A stretch of 18,393 bases of DNA from Podochytrium sp. JEL0797 (lineage: Eukaryota > Chytridiomycota > Chytridiomycetes > Chytridiales > Chytriomycetaceae): assembly GCA_027596195.1 (NCBI GenBank), contig JADGJG010000489.1, positions 1-18,393 on the forward strand, in the 5' to 3' direction. The notes beneath the pieces are model-generated. The model was not told the DNA's origin, did not search any database, and worked only from the letters and a program-made list of their open reading frames with translations. A program made the position numbers and the translations under genes. Of this stretch, positions 1-8,437 are shown one piece after another (position 1 is the stretch's first letter; the number at the start of each line of letters is the position of its first letter).

Positions 1-90
1 CAATGGAAGATGAGTCATCTCTTTTTTTCTCAAAGATTTGCATATCTGACAATTCCGAAACGCGCTTCTTCTTCAAAAAATACAGTAGTG

Positions 91-353
91 CGCCGTGTCA
101 ACAACGTACTGGGCCTTGAGCTGAGCAGATTGAGGAGTGTTGTAGACGAGAACCATGCCGTTGGATTGGAACGTGTATTGTGCGAAGGTGCGGTTGTGAA
201 AGACTGACGTGCCGACCGCGCCGTTCGCCAACACCTCGTAGTCGGATTTCACAGCACAGCCCACGAGGTTCGTCTTGACCCATCTGAAGGCAGCTTGCAG
301 ATGTAGCCATAGAAGGCGATGGCGACAACGATTTGGCTCGGCTGGATCCCGAA
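91..353 (-). pseudogene. Fragment of a GH18 chitinase-like gene
   Basis: Two short reading frames on the minus strand match adjacent pieces of the complete chitinase at 5117-6692. The first (about 353 down to 285) reads FGIQPSQIVVAIAFYGYIC, matching LGINPS and IVVGIAFYGYHC in the complete gene. The second (about 285 down to 91) contains FHNRTFAQYTFQSNG and LKAQYVVDTA, matching DAHTFAEYVFSSNG and LRAEYVVNT. A one-base frame change at about 275-287 separates them. Similarity stops at about base 91, just before the position of the conserved ILIWEFSQD strand, and no catalytic DGxDxDWE motif is present. So this is a piece of a diverged paralogue that is broken by a frameshift and truncated. It might be the visible end of a longer gene with an intron, but neither flank shows the rest of the fold. 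Bases 1-90 hold nothing I recognise. Confidence 0.7.
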
Positions 354-716
354 ATCAAAAATAAGATGTTCACCTTTTCTCCATCTTCCTTCTCGCTTGT
401 GGGTAGAATGATAACTATCAAGAGTGACGTTTTCTTCCTCCAATTCCTCTAATTCGAAAAGGAATCGAGAAAGGCGTCCACCGTCGCCTCCCTTCCCCGC
501 TTTACAATTACATTCGTAAAATTAATTGGCCCACGATAATTTTGCCGTTGAGCTTTGACGGGGGTTTCTGCGGCTTGCATAACGAAAGGATTCTCACATG
601 TGTGATAGAAGGGGGAGATGTAAACGCGATAATTTCTAATTTAATTCTCCTACCGATTGTTGAAGAATCGTGGGAACCGATGACTCGAATTGTCGAAACG
701 AAAAACCTTCCAAAAA
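354..716. other. Intergenic region upstream of the transporter gene
   Basis: No convincing coding sequence. The stretch contains AT-rich patches around 515-545 and 625-660 and must hold the promoter and 5' leader of the transporter gene that starts at 717. The short reading frames here lack family-like sequence and continue as antisense shadows of the transporter. Confidence 0.5.
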
Positions 717-2286
717 ATGCAACGTCCGTCCACCGACGCCTCCGCCTCGGCACGGCTCCTTCCTCCGTCGTACGAAGCCGCCGTGACTTCTCGGCCAACG
801 AAACACCCTCTCCCTCCTGGCAACCCGCCTGAGATTGCCGCAACACGCAAGGCAAACGACCTTTGGGCCGCCTTGCTTTTTTTCTTGACGCTTGCAGCGT
901 TTTTTGTCCTTGTTTCTGTGTCTGGTGATTAGTCTTCGTTTGTTCAACCGTCTCTCTCTGTCTAATCATCCTCCGTGCAGCCAACACCTCGCCTGACTCC
1001 CCCAAGGCTGCCAAGTTCTCCAAAGAGGCTGCCTGGTCCGGTATCGCCTTTGTGGTCCTGGCCTTTGCAAACGCCGCCTCCTTCAGCGCCCTCTACTTGA
1101 TATTGCTTATGAAAATCCCGCGCCAAATTATCAACCTCTCGTATATATTGCCCATTGTTTTTCTCGCCCTCTGGTCGCTCACCTTCCTTCTCTTGGGCCA
1201 AGTCGTCGCCGCTGCCATCAGCGCCTTCATGTTTGCATTGACTGCATGGGTTTTTTGGGCCATCCAGGCGCGCCTTGCTCTCACCGCGATCGTCTTGACG
1301 ACCGCCTCCCACATTGTCCAGCGTTTCCACGGAACAATTCTCGTTTCCATGATGGGTGGTCTTTTGTGGTTCCTCTTCTCCATCTTCATGGTGTCTTCGT
1401 ATAAGCAGTTGGCCGACTTGTCCAAGGAAAACGAGATTGAAGGGCCGATTGGCGTGTTTTCGCTGTTTGTCTATTACTGGGTCTCACAGCTTTTGCTGGA
1501 CATTGAACATGCCACCGTTTCTGGCGTCGTGGCGACTTTCTTCTTTACTGGAGTGCAACAATCCGCCAACACAGACGCCTCCGCCTCAAGTCATGACTCA
1601 TTGCTGCGCATCGTCGTTCCCTCCCAACGCGTCACCACCACTTCTCTCTACCGCACCATCACCTCTGCGTTTGGAACCGTATGCTTCTCATCCCTCCTCT
1701 CGAGCGCCGTGCAAACCCTCAAAGCGATCGCGCGCCACAACCGTGACCAGCAATCGCGGGACCAAGACGCGAATCTGTTGGTGGTCCTCCTCTCGGCGTG
1801 TCTCCTGCTCATTATTTCGTGTTTCGGAGACCTGTTGGATATGTTCAACAAGTATGTTTTGACCGAGGTCGCCATCTACGGCAAGCCTTAAGTGAAGTTG
1901 GCAAAGACGCGTGGAACCTGTTCAAAATGAGAGGCATTGATGTGATCATCAACGACTGTGTGGTGTCCAAAGTCATCGGAATGGGATGCTTCCTCTGCGC
2001 CATGTTCAGCGCGGTGATGGGATTCTGTTTCACATGGCTCCTGTTTGGATTCGAGACGAAAGGTGGGGACGCGAGCATGCTGGGTATGGCGGTGTTTGTA
2101 GGGATTGGGGTCGGTGTGTTTTTGTTTGTTGGGCGAGTTGTGGACTCTGCCGCGGCGGCAATGTATGTTTGTTTGGCCGAGGACCCAGCAACGGTTCAGA
2201 AGCTGATGCCGGATTTGTTTGCGGAGATTGAGGAGGTGTATCCGGAGGTGACTTGGGGTATGCAATCCATTGCGTACAATGCGTGA
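717..2286 (+). CDS. PNS1: Choline transporter-like (CTL/PNS1 family) membrane protein, frame broken once
   Basis: A polytopic membrane protein of the CTL/SLC44 family, called PNS1 in yeast; the family is placed at the plasma membrane and its transport role in fungi is unsettled. Exon 1 (717-924) encodes a soluble N-terminus with a PPSYE motif and a first transmembrane helix after KANDLWAA, as in PNS1 proteins. A 56-nt intron (925-980, GTGATT to GTGCAG) joins exactly in phase. Exon 2 carries about nine more hydrophobic helices with family signatures: YYWVSQLLLDIEHATVSGVV, then TSAFGTVCFSSLLSSAVQTL, then FNKYVLTEVAIYGK. At 1883-1891 the frame hits a TAA. The conserved continuation (EVGKDAWNLFKMRGID, then INDCVV) runs in the next frame to a stop at 2284-2286. 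One missing G after the AAG codon would restore a protein of about 500 residues, near the family's usual length. The start ATG at 717 is preceded by an A-rich context. Confidence 0.88.
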
Positions 2287-2334
2287 TCTGAATTGGACCC
2301 AGCATTTTGTCTTCATTATTATTTTTTTACGATA

Positions 2335-2340
2335 AATAAA
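2335..2340 (+). promoter_or_regulatory. Candidate polyadenylation signal of the transporter gene
   Basis: An AATAAA hexamer lies about 50 nt after the transporter stop codon in a T-rich 3' region. Position and sequence fit a cleavage/polyadenylation signal; no transcript end is visible. Confidence 0.45.
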
Positions 2341-2522
2341 TTGGTTTGGCAGCCAGATACGAAACTCGAAAAGTCACGCATTGCCTGGCAATCGACTCCC
2401 TTAGGTTTTGTTGGGGACGACGGGGGGAGAGAAAAAAAAAAATTTCCAAAAAATTTGGGGTACGCCAGAGCTGCGCCAAGCACCCCCACGCACACCACCA
2501 ACATGGCAACACTGCAAAACGA

Positions 2523-2595
2523 GCCTGATACGGGGGTCGAACCCGTGACCACCCGCTTAAAAGGCGGGTGCTCTAAACCACTGAGCTAATCGGGC
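2523..2595 (-). tRNA. tRNA-Lys (anticodon UUU)
   Basis: The reverse strand folds into a complete 73-nt cloverleaf without intron. It has a D-arm GCTC/GAGC, an anticodon arm CCCGC-CTTTTAA-GCGGG giving anticodon UUU (lysine), a five-base variable loop, and a T-arm ACGGG-TTCGACC-CCCGT. The internal A box (TAGCTCAGTGG) and B box (GGTTCGACC) are present, and a TTTT terminator follows at 2516-2519. The acceptor stem has one C4-A69 mismatch and the next base (position 73) would be U, both slightly unusual for lysine tRNA. The gene sits between the ends of two convergent protein genes. Confidence 0.93.
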
Positions 2596-2719
2596 TTGTG
2601 TCGGGAGTTTAATAGCGCACCTTTCCCACTTACAAGCCACTTTTTGAGGTGATAGGCAACAATGAAGCAAAAGGGAAGGCAAAAGAAAGAAGAATAAAAT
2701 AATAACAGCACCAAAAGAA

Positions 2720-3541
2720 TCACAAAATAGATCGAACGAGATTCGTCCAACCTCCCATACGCGAAATTCCTCGCAAAAATTTCGCAACCAACAGAACAGA
2801 GAGACTCGTGACGGCGAATCCGCCAGCGATTCGAAGCATTTTCCACCACCTGTATTTTGCCAAAAACCAAAAACACATTCAGCAATTTTGAATTTAGTGT
2901 CAGACAAGCAGCGGAGATGCAAACACGCACCATTCTTCTTTCTCAGGCTCGTCGCCCGATGATTCTTTACTGGCCTCTGACTCATGACGCTCGCGTGACT
3001 CACTTTCGACAGTATCCCCACGCTTCGTCAACATCGCCAACGTTGGCGGTGGAGTAGCATAAAAGAACATGGAACTAGAACTTCGAGGCACATGCCCCGT
3101 CTCCTCCTCGTCCGCCGTTTCGCGCGTGAGAGAAAACGAACCGCGACGAGGCTGAGTCACAACAAACGGCGAATCCGGCGTCGACGCAGAAGCCCGTGTT
3201 GGAGCAAACGACACTTCCGCTTCTTCTTCCTCTTCGGATTCCGTGTCAGACAAGTCCTCGCCAAACGAGCTCAGTCTGTTTGTGGTGGTGGTGGACGGAT
3301 GGACGGAGGGGGCAGAGGGGGCGGACGGCATGGACATGACGATCGCGTCAAGGAATGCGTCCTCGGCGTCGGATTCCGTGTATGGCATGACGCGCGCGGT
3401 TGGGACGGTGGGGGGTGGAGTGGGCTCGAGATTCTCGTCGAAAGCAAAGTCGGAAGGGGCGCTGGGTTGCTCGGTTGCGGTGGGCTTCATGAATACGCCG
3501 ATCCACGACCATGCGAGGTTACTTTGCTTGTTCTGGCTCAT
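2720..3541 (-). CDS. Acidic, Ser/Pro/Glu-rich protein with C-terminal transmembrane tail, unknown function
   Basis: I do not recognise the family. Two exons (2931-3541 and 2720-2849) are joined by an 81-nt GT-AG intron (2850-2930) ending in AAAATACAG; the junction keeps phase and creates a Trp-Trp pair. The predicted 246-residue protein starts MSQNKQSNLAWSWIGVF. It continues with a long disordered region rich in Ser, Pro, Thr and Glu, including a run of six Glu/Asp-type residues (SEEEEEAE). It ends with a single hydrophobic stretch (IAGGFAVTSLSVLLVAKFL) about 20 residues from the C-terminus, flanked by basic residues. This is a tail-anchored layout: bulk in the cytosol, anchor in the ER or mitochondrial outer membrane. 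I chose the ATG at 3541 because the in-frame upstream ATG lies in low-complexity GC-rich sequence. The disordered composition makes homology hard to judge. Confidence 0.6.
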
Positions 3542-4978
3542 TTGGCGGGCGTGAGAGGTGATGACAAAAGGTGGCGGTGGCGAGTCGGTGGCGCGGTGTC
3601 TTTTTTTTCTCCCCCGAACGCCCCCTTCTCCCACAATTCAGACCCCAACCACCCCGGGGCGGCACGAGGGGCGCCGGCGCCGCGCCCCGCGCGGCGAGGG
3701 GGGCGGCGGAGGGGCGGGGGAGCAAGGGGGGGGGCACATACAAGACCCCCCCACCCCCCAACACGCGATTCGATTTCTGCGCGTCATACGCATCCTTCAG
3801 CCTCTTGGCCTCATCAACGAACGGCTGTCAAAGCAAGAGAATGGTGTGTGAGAAATTAGAAAAAGGCTGATAAAACGCAAGGGGCAGAATCAGAATATGG
3901 TCACCTTCTTCACGTCGTCGCTCAACGACTTCCATGTCGCCGCAACCGTTTTGAAATCAGCTTGCGTCTGGGAACGCATCCTTTTGGTAAACAGCGTGTA
4001 AGCAGTCAAGGGCATTTTAACGCCTTTTTCGGTTCTCTTCAAAGACTTTTTCGGCTGGACTGCCTCGGCAACGACTTTCGAGATTGATTTTTTGAGCTCG
4101 GGAATTCCAGTGGCCTGAGGCAATTTGTTCAGATGCGCACTTCTCGATCGTGTTTTACCTTGCGATAACGTTGCAATTCGGTTTCATACACCGACGGCCT
4201 TGAGCTTCTTGAATTCCTCGAGGAAGGGCTGGAGTTTGGCAAAAACGCGTCATGAGCTCCAGGCCGATATAGATATAACTGAATTCATTAGTCACCTGCT
4301 TCTCAGCATCAGTTTGAAGCGGCCGTCGTGACGATTTCCTTCGATTCAGCGCACATTCGCTTGACAAACATAGTATATCCGGTCAACGCGCGGGTGGGAG
4401 CATTTGGATCCTTGGCAACTCTGGGAACGCTTCGCGATTTCGTCGGATTCGCGGAAATCTTCAACTCACGCGTCTTCTTTTCGAGCAGCATGTCCTCGGG
4501 TGTTCTATTCGCGAGGTACTCTTTTGCAGTAGCTTCGCGCGTGGATTTGGCAGCGGCAGCGAGGGATTCGTATTTCTGCGGGGAGGAGTCAACCTTCACG
4601 AAATCCAAGGGAGCCGCGCAAACCTCCTTCTCGTCCTTGGATGCATCCTTCCACATTGATCCGAGCATCTGCGATGTGGCCACAAACTTCGCGGGAGCGG
4701 CGATGGCTGGCAACGAGGCGACAGCACGGCGGTGGTCTCTGGTGAAGAGCATGAATGCACTCATGGCGCGTTTGGGCGGGGCTACAGAGGGCTTTGCCAG
4801 GGCGCGGAGGGCTTTGCGGGCCTGGAGAAGCTTGTCTGGTTTGGATTGTTATTGTTTCGTGGGGCAGAACAAAGGAGGATCGCTTACCACTTGCCGATGA
4901 AGCTTGAGGGGCCTTCGAGGAGAAGAATGCAAGCCCAAAGGGTGTCGGTGAGATCGGCACGCGAAGGCGAAACTTGAC
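3519..4978 (-). CDS. Multi-HMG-box protein with a possible mitochondrial presequence, reading frame interrupted
   Basis: HMG boxes bind and bend DNA; fungal mitochondrial members package mtDNA (Abf2/TFAM type). Exon 1 (about 4978-4888) gives an arginine- and hydrophobic-rich leader (KFRLRVPISPTPFGLAFFSS) that looks like a mitochondrial presequence, but no in-frame ATG precedes it. A 52-nt intron (4836-4887) leads in phase to KLLQARKALRALAKPSVAPP and box 1 (MSAFMLFTRDHRRAV). Box 2 (DPNAPTRALTGYTMFVKRM) and box 3 (PLTAYTLFTKRMRSQ, then TWKSLSDDVKK and PFVDEAKRLKDAYDAQ) follow. Boxes 2 and 3 each carry an intron just before the conserved PF of the last helix (4229-4295 and 3825-3904); a further 44-nt intron lies at 4115-4158. 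Box 2 is damaged: a frame change or small deletion near 4297-4330, and one extra base near 4188-4195 before YETELQRYRK. The C-terminal ~70 residues come from GC-rich sequence and the frame runs into the next gene's start, so that end is doubtful. Confidence 0.72.
3651..3770 (+). repeat. Very GC-rich, low-complexity stretch with G-runs
   Basis: Around 3660-3735 the plus strand is almost pure G/C, with a GC palindrome (GGCGCCGGCGCC-like) followed by successive runs of four to nine Gs at 3698-3734, and C-runs at 3745-3758. The G-runs are close enough to form a G-quadruplex. It lies across the 3' end of the HMG-box gene and just upstream of the tail-anchored protein gene. Confidence 0.6.
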
Positions 4979-5116
4979 GTGTCCGGAATGGGAAACAAAA
5001 AGAATGACCAGCAGCGCGTTGAATATTATACCCCACCTTCGACTAATAATTGGACGCAAATCCCAAATGTACAGAATAATCGCCCCAACGCGCCCGCGTT
5101 TTGAACTTTCGCCAAA
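4979..5116. promoter_or_regulatory. Short divergent promoter region between the HMG-box gene and the chitinase
   Basis: Only about 140 bp separate the two divergent genes. The centre is AT-rich (GAATATTATA at about 5020-5030 and GACTAATAAT at about 5040-5050), so it may serve both genes as a bidirectional promoter. No specific factor site is recognised. Confidence 0.4.
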
Positions 5117-6692
5117 ATGGTTCCCTTCCTCCTTCTTGCAATCACTCTGATCTGCTCCGCGGTAGCAGCACCAACCCTTCACACGAACCTCGCGTCCCAA
5201 AAGCAAACCATAGCATATGTCACCGACTACTCGCTAACGAGCGTTCTCAGAAAATGTCTTGGTCTATGCGTTCCTCGAGATTACTCCAGCTGGCGTTTGC
5301 GCATTCGGTGACAAGTCAATGAGAAACCTCCAACTCATCTTGGCCAGGCGTGAACGCCATCGGAAGTTAAAAGTTGTTCTCAGCATTGGCGGCCAACCGT
5401 CCCAGTTTCGTCGAGCCACGGAAAGTCACGCGGCTCGCACGGCTTTTGTACAGTCTTCTGAGTTCTGTGCAGCTGATTCTTCAAGTGAATGCCGACGGCC
5501 TGGTAATTCAAACAGCACTCAATCGTGTTTTGATCAACAGCTGCAGGATATCGACTGGGAACAACCAGACGCCAGCGACGCATCGAACCTTCTGGCCACT
5601 GTTCAAATGTTCCGCGCCGAGATGAGCGCGTCCAACTCGCTCTCCATCGCTGCAATGACGAATCTCCGATGGATTCATGAGGTCAACCTTCCAGCTCTCG
5701 CTCCCTTTGCAGACTGGTTCGGCGTAATGACCTACTCCTACTACATGCCACTCGGAATAAACCCCTCTCCATCCACCATCTGTCCAAATCGTAGTCGGCA
5801 TCGCCTTCTACGGATACCACTGCACACTACCCACCAACGGCGACCGATCGCGCCTCGAAAATTGCAACGTCCTCTCCAACAACGACGTTGCCGCGCTCGC
5901 GGTTGAAGGCGAAACCGTGCTTGACGCACACACGTTTGCCGAGTACGTATTCTCCTCAAACGGTCGAGACGTGACGGTGCGTAACACGGCGCGGTCAGCG
6001 AGATTGAGAGCAGAGTATGTCGTTAATACGGGGCTTCGTGGAATCTTGATTTGGGAGTTTTCGCAGGACAAGACTTTGAAATGTATGACGCGATTGTCGG
6101 CACTTTCCAGAACTCTGCGCGGTTGAGCATCGATGTTTTGATTCCAGACAAGAAGCTGTGTAATGGGACGATTTTGAACACGCGATGTGGAGGGGAGGAG
6201 TTCAATTGGGGAAGTTGTGATGGAACACAGTGTTGCAGTCAGTACAATTGGTGCACTGACGAGGCGCGGTGGTGTGATGGGGATGCCAAGCCTGTTTGCG
6301 AGAGGGCAAAGCCAGTCATTATTACAAGGTTGCGAACAATCCTTCTTTCTACGCGAACTAACCACACGTTTTGAAATAGGAATCTCTTGCCTGCAATTGC
6401 TCTTTCCTCCCCGCTCCCAACACTAACTTTGCGTGTCAGCGAATCATCTAGCTCACGTGCCGTATCCACTTCGCCCACCAGTTTGACGACCTCGAGAGCA
6501 ACTGCGTCATCCAGCGCTGAACGCATCACCTCCAGCACCGCTTCAAGCCCCCTTCCTGCCTTTGCAACTTTCGCGCCCGCTGAAACATATTTACAGCCCT
6601 TCAATTGGTGCCACCATTTTCGAAGCGGATTCTCCCGAGTGGATTATATGGGACTCGAGTTTGTTATTTTGGCGAGATTAAAAGGAACTTGA
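5117..6692 (+). CDS. Secreted GH18 chitinase with CBM18-like chitin-binding domain, frame interrupted
   Basis: Predicted to hydrolyse beta-1,4 bonds in chitin outside the cell. MVPFLLLAITLICSAVAAP is a signal peptide. GH18 landmarks follow in order: TIAYVTDYSL, ENVLVYAFLEITPAG, LKVVLSIGG, the catalytic ADGLDIDWEQP with its acid Glu, GVMTYSYYMPLG, IVVGIAFYGYHC and GILIWEFSQD. The catalytic motif is assembled across a clean 44-nt intron (5503-5546). Downstream, CGGEEFNWGSCDGTQCCSQY and NWCTDEARWC form a hevein-type (CBM18-like) cysteine pattern. A second intron (6329-6379, with CTAAC branch site) leads to a Ser/Thr-rich linker. The frame changes by one base near 5240, 5451-5464, 5766-5786 and 6069-6074, each time with conserved sequence on both sides. 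Either the assembly carries indels or this is a recent pseudogene. The region between YSLTS and ENVLVY is shorter than in typical GH18 enzymes. The exact C-terminus is uncertain. Confidence 0.82.
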
Positions 6693-6703
6693 ATATCAAA
6701 CAA

Positions 6704-8203
6704 TCAAAACTCATAACTCGGAGGAAACGATTCGACACCACCACTCGTTCCTCCTGCTGCTTGACCCGACGCCGTGTTCCCCGCACTTTGCCCCATCTGT
6801 TTAAGCCTAATCAACGCGCTTGTCAATTTCGCTTGTCTCCCCACAATCTTGATTTGCAACACTTCCGCCAACTGCACAGGATCCGTGCTCAACAGGGCTA
6901 ACCCGTCAATCTCTTGTTCTGAGAGTCGAAAGTTCAAAACTCGAAAGAAGGAAGGTGGGGGAGACACACACACCTTTCGCGACCGTCAATGATTCCGCAC
7001 CAGCCCCATTCTTTTCCAACCACCTCCCGACATCTTCCACGTTCCACTCTTCAGGGTTCACAGGAAGCTTCCAATCAACCAACAATGCGCGTTCGGACAA
7101 AACGGCAGGAGGAATGCGTACAGCGTTCATGACCAGGTTGTCGAAAATGGAAGCTAACGGAACTCCAGACTTTTCATTGACGAAAGCGGTGGAGTCGTTC
7201 AACGTCGGGGAGTGTTTGAACGGCGGAATTGGCACGGGTGCGGGGGTTTGGTCCATGTTGATAAGGAAAGGTGCGTCTGGGGACGCGTTGGTTGGGAGAG
7301 GAGGATTTAATGTTGGTCTAATGAATGGCGAGGTTAATAAGAGTAGGTGAACCAACGAAATCTGCACTCAACTGCGTGACAGATTTGGTTCTTTTTGTGT
7401 GCCAAGCCAAACCGAGAATGCAAGCAGCAGCAAGAAGAATGGCACCACACGACCCCCCAGCAATAGCTGCAACGTTCGTTGAAGTAGAAACCGTTTCATT
7501 AATTTTGGGCGGGACATAAACCGTTGTTAAAATGTCGACAGAATAATAAGAGCTGGAATTGGTGAACTGCGCTTTGCATGTGCCTGTACACGCGTTAAAA
7601 CACAGTCAGAAATAACGCGACATATATAAAAAATACAAACGAGCGCACCCTTATCGGTCATGATGTACTGAAACGACGCGCTCTTGTTCTCAACCTTACA
7701 AAGGTTATCTTGATACCTCCGATTCCACATACTCGTCACGTTTCCATCAACCCCATACACAACCTCAAAACTATTCGAATTGTCGTCTGAACTGCTGGAC
7801 GCCACGCACGTGTTGACTTTGTAATGCGTCATGGCAAACATTTCTCCACACGTGGATTGGTACCAGAACTTGAGTTGCGCGTATGTCACGTTTGTGCCAA
7901 ACAGCTGCGAGGTTGTGTATCGAAGGTCGTCGGCCGTGACGTTTGGACAGACGGTCGAAATACTGGTTGAGTCTTGGTCCAACGTGCACTTCGATGCTTG
8001 GCACGGGTTCGAGAGGTCCATGGATGGCCAATAGTCTGGTCCGCAGATTGGCATGAGAGACAAACAAATAGGACAACGCGCAGTTAATTACCAAGCACGG
8101 CAACGTCGTCGCTTGAGCAAATGCTGCCTCCAGTGCCAAAATATTCCGTCCCAGACCAGTTGATGGCGGTTTGCTCATCCCCAACATATGGATATTCGCC
8201 CAT
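6704..8203 (-). CDS. Type I-like membrane protein with cytosolic SAM domain and C-terminal PPxY motif
   Basis: Five exons join in perfect phase: 8092-8203, 7649-8035, 7353-7583, 6974-7276 and 6704-6918, with GT-AG introns of 56, 65, 76 and 55 nt; the product is 415 residues. Residues 1-200 are Cys-rich and carry NVT glycosylation sequons, suggesting an extracellular region. A transmembrane helix follows at about 204-227 (AAIAGGSCGAILLAAACILG), then basic HTKRTK. The cytosolic part has a Pro-rich linker and a SAM domain at about 319-385 (EEWNVEDVGRWLEKNGAG, then EQEIDGLALLS, then LQIKIVGRQAKLTSALIRL), split by the last intron. The C-terminus is FPPSYEF, a PPxY motif that could bind WW domains. 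If the 76-nt intron is retained, translation ends shortly after the membrane helix, without SAM. I see no signal peptide at the ATG used (8203), so the real first exon may be missing. No named family is recognised; a receptor or scaffold role is inference. Confidence 0.8.
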
Positions 8204-8437
8204 TTTGCAGTGTTTGCTGTGTTGGCTTTTTTTGGGCGGGCTTTTGTGTTTGTTGCCCAGCTCAGACACCCAGCTGAACTCGAGGAACAAAAATGGGATG
8301 TTCGTCGCCAGAGTCGGGACTCTTTTGTCAAAGCCCAGGAAAAATGAGGTTCGGCGCCAGAACGAACTCCTTTAGACCTCCTTTGGGAACAACTCAAACT
8401 TGAGTTCAGCTCTCCCTGCATCTGAATTCACATCCAT
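8204..8437. other. Spacer between Clr2-like gene and SAM-protein gene
   Basis: This 234-bp stretch must contain the 3' end of the Clr2-like gene and the promoter, and probably the missing 5' exon, of the downstream SAM-domain gene. Candidate ATGs occur only at 8421-8437, almost touching the Clr2 stop codon. None leads to a convincing signal peptide by simple splicing. Confidence 0.4.

Noticed and set aside
962..1425. Minus-strand frames over the transporter gene
   Set aside because: They are opposite strongly conserved CTL sequence and show shadow-like composition.
4328..4900. A 190-residue plus-strand frame over the HMG-box gene
   Set aside because: It runs antisense to recognisable HMG boxes and has no family-like sequence.
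5218..5250. A 32-nt intron in the chitinase (GTCACC to TTCTCAG with a CTAAC branch motif) to explain the first frame change
   Set aside because: Removing it gives the wrong phase for the conserved ENVLVYAFLE and deletes VTDYSL, which looks like genuine GH18 sequence.
1883..6074. Programmed ribosomal frameshifting as the cause of the frame breaks
   Set aside because: The sites share no common slippery sequence or spacing, and shifts occur in both directions. Indels from sequencing or decay are simpler. Kept only as a remote alternative.
7321..7353. SAM-protein gene ending at the TAG at 7321 as the main form
   Set aside because: A phase-compatible intron (7277-7352) connects the membrane exon to a clear SAM domain; the short end is probably an intron-retention product.
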